A stretch of DNA of 64,000 nucleotides from a virus. This document shows, piece by piece, positions 55,753-64,000 of this stretch. A program made the position numbers and the translations under genes. The stretch's first letter is position 1. Each line of letters starts with the position of its first letter. The notes under the pieces were generated by a model. That model did no database searches and was not told the DNA's origin. It saw only the letters and a program-made list of their open reading frames with translations. The stretch covers positions 1 to 64,000 of IMG/VR virus record IMGVR_UViG_3300032323_002909; one strand, written 5' to 3'.

Positions 55753-56049
55753 ATGTCTTTTGAATCTAATAACGGCACAACTTATTTGAAATTATCTTGT
55801 GGTATTCCCTCTGAGGTAGGTTGGAGTTTGTCCGCGAATAACGGAACAAAATATTTATATCTTTCGGCGAATGATTTTATTCTTTGGGGTCAAAGCACTG
55901 TGTTTATTCATCCATCATCAAATAATACCAATAATTATTATTTTTTAGTTTGTCAAAGACCCACTGATACTACTTGGTCGCCGTTATCCAATAACAGTAC
56001 AAAATTTTATTACAATTCTGCTTATAATTGTATTACTTTCTGTGCTTAA
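55753..56049 (+). CDS. Small beta-repeat protein, 98 aa
   Basis: The start at 55753 follows ATAAATAATAGT. The protein has internal repeats of S/A-N-N-G-T-x-Y-L-x-L-S followed by W-S (residues 4-14, 26-36 and degenerate copies at 56-66 and 80-90). A small beta-propeller-like or solenoid decoration protein is possible. It is one of only three plus-strand genes in the virion region (the others: the adjacent gene at 56067 and the GIY-YIG gene at 39672). Confidence 0.65.
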   Translation: MSFESNNGTTYLKLSCGIPSEVGWSLSANNGTKYLYLSANDFILWGQSTVFIHPSSNNTNNYYFLVCQRPTDTTWSPLSNNSTKFYYNSAYNCITFCA

Positions 56050-56066
56050 ATTTTATAAATAATAAC

Positions 56067-56741
56067 ATGAGTTTTTGGAAATTAATAACAGAAAATATTG
56101 AAGCAGTTGCAGGTATTTTCGGGGTCATAACCAGCATTATGGTATTTTTGATTAAAGGTAAAAAATATATTATCGAAAAATATAAAAAACATAAAGAATA
56201 TTCCAAATCCAAATATTTGATTCCTGAAACTCTACAAGAAATAAAACAGTGTGTCATCAGTCTAGATGATCGTGTTAAGAGAGTAGAATACGAAATTTCT
56301 CCGAATAGTGGTGGTTCCATGAAGGATTCCATGAATATTGTAAAGGCTGAAATTGAAGCTATGTTCTGGTTGAATCCAAAACCGTCATTTCGTACAACAT
56401 CTAAAGGAATGAATATTCAAGTAAATGAATCATATTGTCATTTATGCTCAACGTCTTCCGAAGAACTGTTGAAGCAAAATTGGAAAAATTTTATAGAAGA
56501 TGAAGAACAATTGGATGACTTCATGAGACGGTGGGAATATTCTTCAAACAGCATGTCTCAATATTCTGGTAAATTAAAATTTAAAAATTTTAGAAATGAA
56601 AGCTTGGGCGAATGGATTATAAAAATTAGACCATTGGGACCAATAGAAGGCGGTAAAGATTATCTATGGCATGGTTCAATATTACCATCCGACGATACCG
56701 CTAAAGAGTATGCTAAAAGCTACAATATACCGTATCATTAA
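56067..56741 (+). CDS. Membrane-anchored protein with PAS-like domain
   Basis: The start at 56067 follows ATAAATAATAAC. The 224-aa product has one membrane segment (about residues 10-27, VAGIFGVITSIMVFLIKG), a basic helix, a linker, and from about residue 115 a PAS-like block: MNIQVNESYCHLCSTSSEEL, LKQNWKNFIEDEEQLDDFM, SGKLKFKN, EWIIKIRPLG and YLWHGSI. The order fits a PAS fold (N-x-x-Y-C-x-L-x-x-x-S-x-E-E-L-x-x-x-x-W). No output domain follows. Sensing, holin-like regulation or interference with host signalling are possible roles. Confidence 0.65.
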   Translation: MSFWKLITENIEAVAGIFGVITSIMVFLIKGKKYIIEKYKKHKEYSKSKYLIPETLQEIKQCVISLDDRVKRVEYEISPNSGGSMKDSMNIVKAEIEAMFWLNPKPSFRTTSKGMNIQVNESYCHLCSTSSEELLKQNWKNFIEDEEQLDDFMRRWEYSSNSMSQYSGKLKFKNFRNESLGEWIIKIRPLGPIEGGKDYLWHGSILPSDDTAKEYAKSYNIPYH

Positions 56742-58562
56742 TTATCCAGGAGCGGTTTCACCAGCAGGTGCTTCGGGCGTTTCAGCGGGTTCTGTTTCAG
56801 CACCAACATCAGTACCTTCTTCACCACCAAGTGTAGCACCAGAGCCACTAAAATCAGGAGGCATTCCACCGCCACCCATGCTGCCACCCATTTCGCCTCC
56901 ACCCATTTCACCGCCACTTTCAGCGGATTGAGCAAGCATTTCTTTCCAATTCGGACCGCTAGATTTAATCTGTTCGATTTCGAACATGAATTCGGCTTCG
57001 TTTCGTAAAAAGTGACGATTTGCCAAGATATCAGAATCTTTCCAATCTAGATATTTTTTCATGGCAAATGTGGTCGATACTAATTCGTTGTTTGATATAT
57101 TATTAAATGTGTCTATTTTGAGATTAAGCTTTTGACTTTCTCTCATATCATAGAAATTAGTAGGAACATTGAATTCTATTCTAAGATTATCATCGAATAG
57201 ATCATTTTCATCAAACATTTCTTTGAATTTTAAATGAGTAATAAATGCTCGTTTAATACCTTGAGCAAATCTTTGTTGTTGACGAATAATCATTTTCGCA
57301 AATTTTAATTCTTCACGAAGCATTTCTGTGCCGTCACTATAACCTGTCTCATTGTTCAAACGAGAAGTTGGAGTTTTCAAAGAACGATAAAGCTTTTTAA
57401 TAAACCAATCTAAAACATCAAGATTTCCATCTGATGGTTGACCACCAAATGTTTCGACTGATGTTCCTTCCTGTCCTTGCCTTTTAGCAAACCAAAAGGA
57501 ATCCAAGGTGGATTGTGGTGCATATTTCTTAACAATGTCTCCTTGGTCGATATCAAAAGTCTTAGTTGACCAATATTGGGATTGTAGCTTGCGTAGGTAT
57601 GCTTCTGCCTGTGGGACTGGCAACTTACCCACATCCACGTTAAATAAGAAACGCAACGGCGCATGTACCATTCTATGGATAACCACAGAATCTTCGATCA
57701 TCGATAATTGCCTGTATGCTCGTCGGCAATTCTCGACAAATGGAATTATAAAATCTTTGGTCTCATTATATTGACCACTGTTGATATAGAGAATCTGATT
57801 CTTTTCGAAAGGAATATATTCATATTTTTCAACTTTTCTATTATCAACAGCTGAAAATATTGGCTTTTTATAAATAAAAGCTTTGACCAACATAGTTTGA
57901 ATGTTGTCATATACTGGGTCGAATTGATCAGCGGGTAGATTTTTGACAGCAACTACGCCTTGTTTGATATAATCATCTTTCAGAATCAACTCGAAAAATA
58001 ATTCACCTTCAATTAAAAATTGTCGAAAATAATGCCACCCATTATCTTCCAGTTCCAACATCGCCACAAATTTGGAAAATTCTTTTTGTAGCTCTTCTTT
58101 TTTCTCCGAATCTAATTCAGCGTTTTTAAACTTAAGTGTTACAATTTCACCATTTTCATCGACATTAATAGTTTCGTCACAGATTTCATCTAATGCATCA
58201 GAAACTTCCGAGAACGCTGCGATCATTCTATAATCTCTCAAGCGACCAGGTTTTTCCTCTGATGCTTGGGAATACATCAAGTCAGTAAAAGTTTTATCCT
58301 GATAAATCGCAGAAAACGCAGTGTTGTTCCAATCATTATTAAGCGCTACAGAGTTTCTTGCTATAGCTTCGGGTTTACGCATCCCGATTTTTTGGAAATG
58401 CTTATATTTAGCATTTTTAGTTTCGTCTATATTTTGTTCAGCATAACCATTACGATTTTTCAAATAAGACTGAACATTTCTGTCGAATGTAGATCCCCGT
58501 CCATCACTTCCGACGAATGATCTATTTTGAGATTGTGTAGATGAACTATCTGCTCCAGCCAT
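56742..58562 (-). CDS. gp20: Portal protein gp20
   Basis: The 606-aa protein matches T4 portal proteins: YRMIAAFSEVSDALDEICDE, IDQGDIVKKYAPQSTLDSFW, FAKRQGQEGTSVETFGGQPS and LDVLDWFIKKLYRSLKTPTS RLNNE. The dodecameric portal is the DNA entry channel and starts head assembly. The C-terminus is Gly/Met/Pro-rich. The ATG follows TTAAATAATAAAT. Confidence 0.95.
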   Translation of the reverse strand: MAGADSSSTQSQNRSFVGSDGRGSTFDRNVQSYLKNRNGYAEQNIDETKNAKYKHFQKIGMRKPEAIARNSVALNNDWNNTAFSAIYQDKTFTDLMYSQASEEKPGRLRDYRMIAAFSEVSDALDEICDETINVDENGEIVTLKFKNAELDSEKKEELQKEFSKFVAMLELEDNGWHYFRQFLIEGELFFELILKDDYIKQGVVAVKNLPADQFDPVYDNIQTMLVKAFIYKKPIFSAVDNRKVEKYEYIPFEKNQILYINSGQYNETKDFIIPFVENCRRAYRQLSMIEDSVVIHRMVHAPLRFLFNVDVGKLPVPQAEAYLRKLQSQYWSTKTFDIDQGDIVKKYAPQSTLDSFWFAKRQGQEGTSVETFGGQPSDGNLDVLDWFIKKLYRSLKTPTSRLNNETGYSDGTEMLREELKFAKMIIRQQQRFAQGIKRAFITHLKFKEMFDENDLFDDNLRIEFNVPTNFYDMRESQKLNLKIDTFNNISNNELVSTTFAMKKYLDWKDSDILANRHFLRNEAEFMFEIEQIKSSGPNWKEMLAQSAESGGEMGGGEMGGSMGGGGMPPDFSGSGATLGGEEGTDVGAETEPAETPEAPAGETAPG

Positions 58563-58592
58563 ATTTATTATTTAAGGACAATTACTAATATT

Positions 58593-59675
58593 TCAATAAG
58601 AACTTACCCATGCAACTTCATTCGCAGTGATAAATACAGCATTTCCATTAAAATTGTTAAAATAGTCAGCACTGAGTGATATGGATGCCACATTATTATC
58701 TATTGTAGTGATCACATTATCAGGTAATTTGTAAGCAGATATGGTAGGGGACTTCACAGTATCGATTTCAACATAATTTAATTCAGGTATTGACGTGTTA
58801 GCACTCAGATACCATGTATTATTATAATTTAGATTTTTACCATAAAATGTAAAAAATTTATCATTCAAATCTGAAACCACTAATGGACTTTCCCGAGGAT
58901 TACCATTTATAAAATAATTAGTTAAATCTGGATAAGCACCCACTGAAAGTGATTCAGTCTGAACACCGATTGCGCTGATAGAATCAAATAGATTATAATC
59001 ACAAAATCTGTCACTGACTGGAAGTGCATGAAAGTCTGCATTTATTTTATAAATCGGAGATTGTTTAGGATTATCATAGTTTTTGAATAACCAACCCTTG
59101 ATAGTAAAGTTTGTTTCGGCAGAAATTCTCCATTTTACATCTGGTGATAGATCTTTTGGATTATTGTAACTTATATTACCAGACCATTGAATTTCAGAAC
59201 GGATTTCGTCTAAAAATGGTAAATTAAATTTTTCGGGGAATTTCCAAGATACTATAATATACGGATTACAATTTACCACGAAATTTTGAATAATTTGATC
59301 TAGATCTTCTTTGAAATAACAAATTATATTAACGTTCAATTCTAAATTAACTGGTATGGGAGTCGGTATTTTCACTAACCCATTATTAACATCTAGTTGT
59401 TTTCGATATAAAAATTGATCTTTGTTTTGTATACGATTTGCGTCTCTACTGAGACTTGTTTGTTCTATAGTAACAACAGGAAGTGATAGAGTTTTGGCTC
59501 TATCACTCAAGTCTTGAAGCACTCTATGCTTCGGTCCGTGGACGTATCTTACCTCTATTTTTTCTTTTTCAACTCTAGTTCTCGCATCATATCGATACAG
59601 AAAAGCATCATCAAAAGCAGATACGAAGAGATTAAGGAGTTGAGAGTTTTCAAAAAAGTATGAGTAATCGTTCAC
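58593..59675 (-). CDS. gp15: Tail sheath stabilizer/completion protein gp15-like
   Basis: The 360-aa protein has YFFENSQLLNLFVSAFDDAF at the start, then VNLELNVNIICYFKEDLDQI and WRISAETNFTIKGWLF, in the order of T4 gp15 (a YFYN-type start, I-Y-x-L-x-I-x-x-x-x-E-D-x-x-Q-I, and L-T-F-x-V-x-G-W-x-x). gp15 caps the tail. The start codon is GTG at 59675, after CTAAATAGTTAT; the overlapping ATG would stop at once. Confidence 0.75.
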   Translation of the reverse strand: MNDYSYFFENSQLLNLFVSAFDDAFLYRYDARTRVEKEKIEVRYVHGPKHRVLQDLSDRAKTLSLPVVTIEQTSLSRDANRIQNKDQFLYRKQLDVNNGLVKIPTPIPVNLELNVNIICYFKEDLDQIIQNFVVNCNPYIIVSWKFPEKFNLPFLDEIRSEIQWSGNISYNNPKDLSPDVKWRISAETNFTIKGWLFKNYDNPKQSPIYKINADFHALPVSDRFCDYNLFDSISAIGVQTESLSVGAYPDLTNYFINGNPRESPLVVSDLNDKFFTFYGKNLNYNNTWYLSANTSIPELNYVEIDTVKSPTISAYKLPDNVITTIDNNVASISLSADYFNNFNGNAVFITANEVAWVSSY

Positions 59676-59698
59676 ATAACTATTTAGTCGTATGTTGA

Positions 59699-60838
59699 TT
59701 AGAAGAATCCAATTTTACGCTCTTCAAATGAGTTAGCAACGCTGGTCACTTTTTGGTGATTGAATAATTCAGCCAATGTCATTTCATTATCAACTTCGAT
59801 GTCTAGATTACAGTGGTCTGCCAATCGTTGACACTCTGATATACTAAGTTTATCAAATTTGTATTCCATGAATAATCTTCCTTTGCGAAGGAGTGCTGGA
59901 TCAATTTTTGTCAATTCACAATTAAACGTGCAGATGACTTTCATTTTCATCGAATCTTTCAAAAATCCATCGGTAATACCGAGTATATTCTGAGTACCAG
60001 AATTTCTATCAACTGATAAAATTTCTTCAGCATCTTCAATCAATAATACACTACCTTGATTGTCTAGCATAAATGAGATGAACGATGGTTGTGAAATCAC
60101 AGAAACCATAGAAGGTGGAATATAAATAACATCATACTTGCATTTGGTAATCAAATTTTTAATAAAATTAGATTTTCCAGTGCCTGGTAAACCGTGTAAT
60201 AACAGCAGATTTTCAGTATCATCTAATGTGACAAAGTTCAACATTTTATCATATGGAAACTTATCACCATAATACAAATCATATCTATCATCTAGAATTG
60301 GAATATCGTTGAATGATGTTTTTAATTTAGTCAACCCTTGGCTATTTTGCGAGATCATATAAAACTCTTTTTGAGTAGAATATTCAAATATAATATCCAA
60401 ATTCAAAAATTCATTCAAGAAATTTAAAATTTTCTCTTTATTTTCCAATAGTGGAGTAAAGACAATAAGTATACCTTCCGAGTCACGAGGAGTCTCAAAT
60501 TCAAAAGGTATAATGAGATTATCAGGAACAGGAGAAGGATTGATAGATATTGATATCAACATCGAAAAATCATCATTGAAATAATGTCCAAGTTCATATT
60601 CATGAATGTTATATTGTCTAACAGTATTGAACGCATGCTTTTTAAGAAACTCATGCAATTTATGAATATATTTTTCAGATATCGAATAATTTTTTATGTG
60701 TATCGATGTCGATGATAAATTACCATATTTTTGCTCAAACAATGATGGATATTCCGATTGAAGAGTAAATGGTTTCACAACATCGACCCAATAAATGTTA
60801 TCGAGACATTTTAGTATTTCTTGTATATTATTAATCAT
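59699..60838 (-). CDS. AAA+ ATPase, BCS1/spastin-like
   Basis: The 379-aa protein has a unique N-terminal half and an AAA+ domain from about residue 205: Walker A LLHGLPGTGKSNF, Walker B SVLLIEDAEEIL, sensor 1 ICTFNCEL, and an arginine finger in LLRKGRLF. The type suggests remodelling of a protein complex. I chose the ATG at 60838; it lies five bases after the helicase stop, so the two are translated together. Confidence 0.82.
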   Translation of the reverse strand: MINNIQEILKCLDNIYWVDVVKPFTLQSEYPSLFEQKYGNLSSTSIHIKNYSISEKYIHKLHEFLKKHAFNTVRQYNIHEYELGHYFNDDFSMLISISINPSPVPDNLIIPFEFETPRDSEGILIVFTPLLENKEKILNFLNEFLNLDIIFEYSTQKEFYMISQNSQGLTKLKTSFNDIPILDDRYDLYYGDKFPYDKMLNFVTLDDTENLLLLHGLPGTGKSNFIKNLITKCKYDVIYIPPSMVSVISQPSFISFMLDNQGSVLLIEDAEEILSVDRNSGTQNILGITDGFLKDSMKMKVICTFNCELTKIDPALLRKGRLFMEYKFDKLSISECQRLADHCNLDIEVDNEMTLAELFNHQKVTSVANSFEERKIGFF

Positions 60839-60843
60839 ATTTT

Positions 60844-62469
60844 TCAATTAAATCTTTCAGTAAAGAATTTAGGAAGTTTATTACTGTTTCTAACCATAGC
60901 ATCATAAATGCTACCGTCAAGTATATATGTATCACAATAATCATTTTCATTTCTCACGCTTCGTCCACACGCTTGAACGAGTGTCTTGAACATCGCATTA
61001 GAATACCAATCCTTATCAAGTTTCATCAGTTTTTCAACACGAACATCCTTAACAGGGGGCCACGGAGCTTTCAGTATAATTTGGAATCTAGATAGATCAT
61101 CTTTCAAATCTACCCCATATGTCATTGATGGTGATACTAAAACAGTTGGGTGATCACTATCTTCATGCATTTCCAATAGTTGTTCATTGTTAACACCTGT
61201 TTCCCTAACAAGCAATCTATCAGATTTTATATTTTCTCTGATATAATCAGTCAAATATTGGGTGTGGGTATGTATAATACCCTTTTCATTTGGGTGATTG
61301 TCTAGAATGCCACGAATTTGTTTCATCAATTTGGGCAACATATCCTTGAGATTTTTATTATTCAATTTTTGAGCCGCCATAATATAAATTGGCGATTTCT
61401 CAGGATTAAAATCAGATGGTATATGGATGTATTCGTAATCGGTAATACCTAAAGATTTGCAGTAAGCAACAACATCAATGATGGTCGCAGAAAGTATTAC
61501 AACTTTCTCAGCGTGTCTAAACAAATGTTTAGATAAAACATCGACTTTGAGTGGAATAAATCGAATTTTAGAATCTAATCTTTCTATAATATATTCACTA
61601 TCATAAAATGTTTCATGTAAAAGACCTAGAGAATTTTGAAGATTTGTCAATTTAGTATATTCACTCTTTTTCTTATTAAAGGTAATTATATCTTTTTTGA
61701 AATCATTTTCAGAAAACCATGATTTATAATTCTCGACAGATTTGGTAACATTCACCAACAAATTCTCGATCCACGAAAGGATTTTAATTTTATTACCAGT
61801 ATCATTTGGCAATGATGACACCAAAGTCTGTGTTTTCATCAAAAATGTGATGTCAATTTCGGCAGTAAATTGAGATACCAATTGCTCTTCTAATTCAGAT
61901 CCTTCATCACAAACCATAATTTCTCGTCTTTTCAAATGATTTGGTAAAGAAAAGAACATACTGTAATTCAGTGTTGAAAATTTTGAAGTCAACATTTTAT
62001 TACGTTCGTTATAATATGGGCAACGATTAACCGCCCAACATTCATCACGCTGTCTTGGACTATGTATACAAGGCGCGACATCAACAGATAATGTATCGTC
62101 GATACCACATTGATAATTACTTTTACCTTTCAACAAACCACTATCATCGAATGTGTTGTGATATTGGTCTTGAAGTGATTTCGTAATCGTAAGTGCGTAG
62201 CATCCAAACGATTTAAAATTTGACATCAATTGCTCGCCATTTTCTCCAAATATTGTGTATCTGTTCACATAAGATGCAAAATCTTCAGGAATTTCTCTAG
62301 ATGCATTGCCTAGAGTTTTGGCGATATGTGTTTTCCCTGCGCCTGTGTCCGCATGGACAATTACAAATTTTTTACCATTATTGAATGCCTTTTCAATTTC
62401 ATTCAATGCATGTGATTGTTTATCTCTTGGTTGGTATCCCTCTGGAAATTTAAATATTAAATTGTTCAT
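60844..62469 (-). CDS. DinG/XPD-like DEAD helicase with possible Fe-S cysteines
   Basis: The 541-aa protein has Walker A HADTGAGKTHIAK, a DEGS box (motif II), LSATIID (motif III) and CGRSVRNENDYCD (motif VI). Between motifs I and II four Cys (in YQCGID, APCIHS, DECWAV, NRCPYY) are spaced as in XPD/DinG helicases that hold a 4Fe-4S cluster. It would unwind DNA 5' to 3' in repair or replication. A TTGACA upstream could be part of an early promoter. No signal peptide. Confidence 0.85.
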   Translation of the reverse strand: MNNLIFKFPEGYQPRDKQSHALNEIEKAFNNGKKFVIVHADTGAGKTHIAKTLGNASREIPEDFASYVNRYTIFGENGEQLMSNFKSFGCYALTITKSLQDQYHNTFDDSGLLKGKSNYQCGIDDTLSVDVAPCIHSPRQRDECWAVNRCPYYNERNKMLTSKFSTLNYSMFFSLPNHLKRREIMVCDEGSELEEQLVSQFTAEIDITFLMKTQTLVSSLPNDTGNKIKILSWIENLLVNVTKSVENYKSWFSENDFKKDIITFNKKKSEYTKLTNLQNSLGLLHETFYDSEYIIERLDSKIRFIPLKVDVLSKHLFRHAEKVVILSATIIDVVAYCKSLGITDYEYIHIPSDFNPEKSPIYIMAAQKLNNKNLKDMLPKLMKQIRGILDNHPNEKGIIHTHTQYLTDYIRENIKSDRLLVRETGVNNEQLLEMHEDSDHPTVLVSPSMTYGVDLKDDLSRFQIILKAPWPPVKDVRVEKLMKLDKDWYSNAMFKTLVQACGRSVRNENDYCDTYILDGSIYDAMVRNSNKLPKFFTERFN

Positions 62470-62523
62470 AGTTTCTGCATCGCGGCAATACTTTGCTGCT
62501 GAACAGAAGCATATAACAATATT

Positions 62524-62853
62524 TCAAGATGTCAACACAAATAAATAATTGTTGAAAAATTTTGAAGAGTCGTTTTTTTTCATAGTCATCATTTTCCAGT
62601 AAGATTCTTCAGTTCTAGGGCAAAACGCGCTCAATGAATAATCAAAAATATAACCATCATTTGTACTTTTCACATTGTATGGATAAGAAATTTCCCATTC
62701 TTTAACTTCATCATCCATTTCTATTTTAAATTTGATGAAATTTTGTTTTACGTTAAACATATGTATTTTACCATGTTTTATCGTTTTGTCGTTTAGAACA
62801 AAAGATATTTCACGGAAAATCATATTTTTTAAATATTTTTCTATCCTATCCAT
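62524..62853 (-). CDS. Conserved phage hypothetical protein, 109 aa
   Basis: The protein is beta-rich at first (EISFVLNDKTIKHGKIHMFN), then VKEWEISYPYNV and DGYIFDYSLSAFC. I recognise the order (N-D-K-x-x-x-x-G-K, then Y-P-Y-N-V, F-D-Y) from T4-like phages of marine bacteria. Function unknown. Overlaps the upstream gene by 13 bases. Confidence 0.68.
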   Translation of the reverse strand: MDRIEKYLKNMIFREISFVLNDKTIKHGKIHMFNVKQNFIKFKIEMDDEVKEWEISYPYNVKSTNDGYIFDYSLSAFCPRTEESYWKMMTMKKNDSSKFFNNYLFVLTS

Positions 62854-63257
62854 GTGTCAATTACGTTATCTAAATCCATATACCTCATTTTTTCTTGTGG
62901 GCTAAGCGTCATTATAGATTCGTTGAAATATTCCCAGAACCTATCATCAGCAGGTATTTTTTGCATCAAATAGCATTCATCCATATTCACGTTACGATAA
63001 TCTTGCATCATGATGTCCCAAGTAACTAATAAATTATGTTTTCGATCATCAATTTTCTTAGGTACAAAAGAACCACGGTAATTTAATACTCTCAAACCGT
63101 TTTCAGACCTGAGAATCTCCGTACTATTAGTACAGAGCATCTGCCGTAATAGTGGTCTATTAGGGGCTCGTTCTGGTCGTCTACGAACTATCAATATATC
63201 ACATACGTTTCTATTGAGCATCCGTAGGAGACCCAATCTAGTTATCTTTTGAAGCAT
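62841..63257 (-). CDS. Conserved phage protein, WYL_2/SH3-like, 138 aa
   Basis: The protein has RPLLRQMLCTNSTEILRSEN, GLRVLNYRGSF, then HNLLVTWDIMMQDYRNVNMD ECYL and a C-terminal IPADDRFWEYFN. The V/L-x-W-D-I-x-x-Q-D-Y-R block is typical of a T4-type phage protein that may take an Sm/SH3-like WYL_2 fold. Function unknown. The start overlaps the preceding gene by 20 bases. Confidence 0.65.
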   Translation of the reverse strand: MLQKITRLGLLRMLNRNVCDILIVRRRPERAPNRPLLRQMLCTNSTEILRSENGLRVLNYRGSFVPKKIDDRKHNLLVTWDIMMQDYRNVNMDECYLMQKIPADDRFWEYFNESIMTLSPQEKMRYMDLDNVIDTWIG

Positions 63258-63657
63258 TTACTTCACAAACGCCAAACATGCGCTGCTCGTTCAAGAACAA
63301 ACCGTTCTTAATTTTACCGTGTCCCTTTACATGTAAGTTAGTAATAGGGATACCCATGTTATTCGGAAATACTACGATGTCGCCGATTTCTGTATACCGA
63401 ACACTTGGTCCTTTTAGAATGACTTTACCCTTACGCCATGCATTATGAATTTGAGATACAGGCACTGCAATTCCACCTCTTAAAATATAATCACCGCCTT
63501 CGCCGCCAGTATGCAGGTCGCAATATTCGACCAATACTGCATCGTCATACAACTTGGACAATACATAATCATCTAAGCCGAAGTCACTTGGAAGTGAACT
63601 GTCGCTAAGATCAATATGCGATTTTTGAGGAGCTAATACATCAATAGATATAGACAT
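63238..63657 (-). CDS. GroES/gp31-like co-chaperonin
   Basis: The 139-aa protein has AVLVEYCDLHTGGEGGDYIL, then RGGIAVPVSQIHNAWRKGKV, ILKGPSVRYTEIGDIVVFPN and LNEQRMFGVCEV. This follows GroES/gp31: a mobile loop region, G-K-V-x-x-x-G-P, x-G-D-x-V-x-F-P-N and an ending F-L-N-E-x-R-x-F-G-V. gp31-type proteins replace host GroES on GroEL to let capsid protein fold. The mobile loop is Gly-rich. The ATG follows ATAAATATTAAC. Confidence 0.78.
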   Translation of the reverse strand: MSISIDVLAPQKSHIDLSDSSLPSDFGLDDYVLSKLYDDAVLVEYCDLHTGGEGGDYILRGGIAVPVSQIHNAWRKGKVILKGPSVRYTEIGDIVVFPNNMGIPITNLHVKGHGKIKNGLFLNEQRMFGVCEVNASKDN

Positions 63658-63692
63658 GTTAATATTTATTGATATAATCTATATGTCAATAG

Positions 63693-63950
63693 TTATTTTT
63701 TCTTTTTAGAAATATATTTGATGTTTTTCTTTTTTAATTTGGGTATTATATTCCTATAAAATAAAAATTTATCATCATCATTATCAAATATTTGAGTATA
63801 CTTATTCAAAGTATTATTAGCATAATGCAATAGCTCGGGACTATAAAAACTCAAATAACGAGTTGTCATATAAGGTGAAAATTCATCCAATAATTCACTG
63901 GTGATTTCTTTTTTGTCTTCGTATAATAAATTGTTGATGGTATCAAACAT
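63693..63950 (-). CDS. Possible clamp-loader small subunit, gp62/A-type
   Basis: The 85-aa protein has LLDEFSPYMTTRYLSFYSPE LLHYANNTLN near residues 20-50 and KFLFYRNIIPKLKKKNIKYI near the end. Many T4-type phages have a short clamp-loader A subunit with S-P-F-I-x-N-R-x-L-S-Y, A-N-x-M-N and a Lys-rich K-K-R-F-x-K-W end, and this matches in order. The evidence is pattern-based and no large subunit gene lies in the window. Confidence 0.5.
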   Translation of the reverse strand: MFDTINNLLYEDKKEITSELLDEFSPYMTTRYLSFYSPELLHYANNTLNKYTQIFDNDDDKFLFYRNIIPKLKKKNIKYISKKKK

Positions 63951-64000
63951 AAAAAATATTCATGTCATTACGATATATATCTTGATAATACCGCAATGGT

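Overview
The window is about 64 kb of a large T4-type (contractile-tailed) double-stranded DNA phage genome. The diagnostic set is portal gp20, prohead protease gp21, scaffold gp22, major capsid protein gp23, head-completion nuclease gp4, neck gp13, tail-completion gp15 and a gp5-like baseplate hub, all on the minus strand. No bacterial chromosomal genes, rRNA, integrase or CRISPR array were seen. The host is not stated, but a phage gene with a signal peptide and a PEP-CTERM sorting tail (5133-5627) points to a Gram-negative host with an exosortase system, for example Verrucomicrobiota or Planctomycetota; this is inference.

Layout. (1) 1-7.6 kb: mixed small genes, a LAGLIDADG homing endonuclease, a Pth2-type peptidyl-tRNA hydrolase, five tandem genes made of a 12-bp/tetrapeptide repeat, the PEP-CTERM gene and an Rnl5-like RNA ligase. 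(2) 7.55-8.5 kb: a candidate structured RNA closed by a perfect 12-bp stem, then tRNA-Glu, -Tyr, -Arg and -Ile. (3) 8.5-20.75 kb: a dense plus-strand array of about 40 very small genes plus tRNA-Leu, tRNA-Met and candidate ncRNAs. Almost every unit is preceded by one 18-bp element (consensus TAAAAACCACATTAAACT, with variants) that usually starts on the stop codon of the gene before. The array ends in a clear intrinsic terminator. (4) 20.75-21.0 kb: an odd boundary with a 10-G run, a G-quadruplex motif and a 35-bp direct repeat. (5) 21-36 kb: both strands. Several proteins here share an N-terminal peptide like the T4 capsid-targeting sequence (ART-like, ParB-like, zincin-like, CCA-adding enzyme and others). 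Metabolic and lysis genes follow: mazG, thyX, clpP, nrdB, nrdA and an amidase endolysin. (6) 36-63.9 kb: virion genes on the minus strand, including five tandem paralogous fibre/adhesin genes, interrupted by two homing endonucleases and two plus-strand genes, then helicase, AAA ATPase, GroES-like co-chaperonin and a possible clamp-loader small subunit.

Expression. Two promoter-like signals divide the genome. Virion and 'packaged protein' genes carry a T4-late-like TAAATAAT/TATAAATA box only about 3-10 nt from the start codon. The small-gene array carries the 18-bp element about 8-16 nt from the start codon. Neither leaves room for a Shine-Dalgarno sequence, so very short or leaderless mRNAs are likely. 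The 18-bp element also precedes tRNA and ncRNA genes, which argues that it acts in transcription.

How the parts fit: six tRNAs, a CCA-adding enzyme, Pth2 and an RNA ligase form a translation-support and tRNA-repair set. RNR, ThyX and MazG supply or police nucleotides. The gp21 protease would mature the head and could also cleave the candidate packaged proteins, several of which have an (I/L)-x-E site just after the targeting-like peptide.
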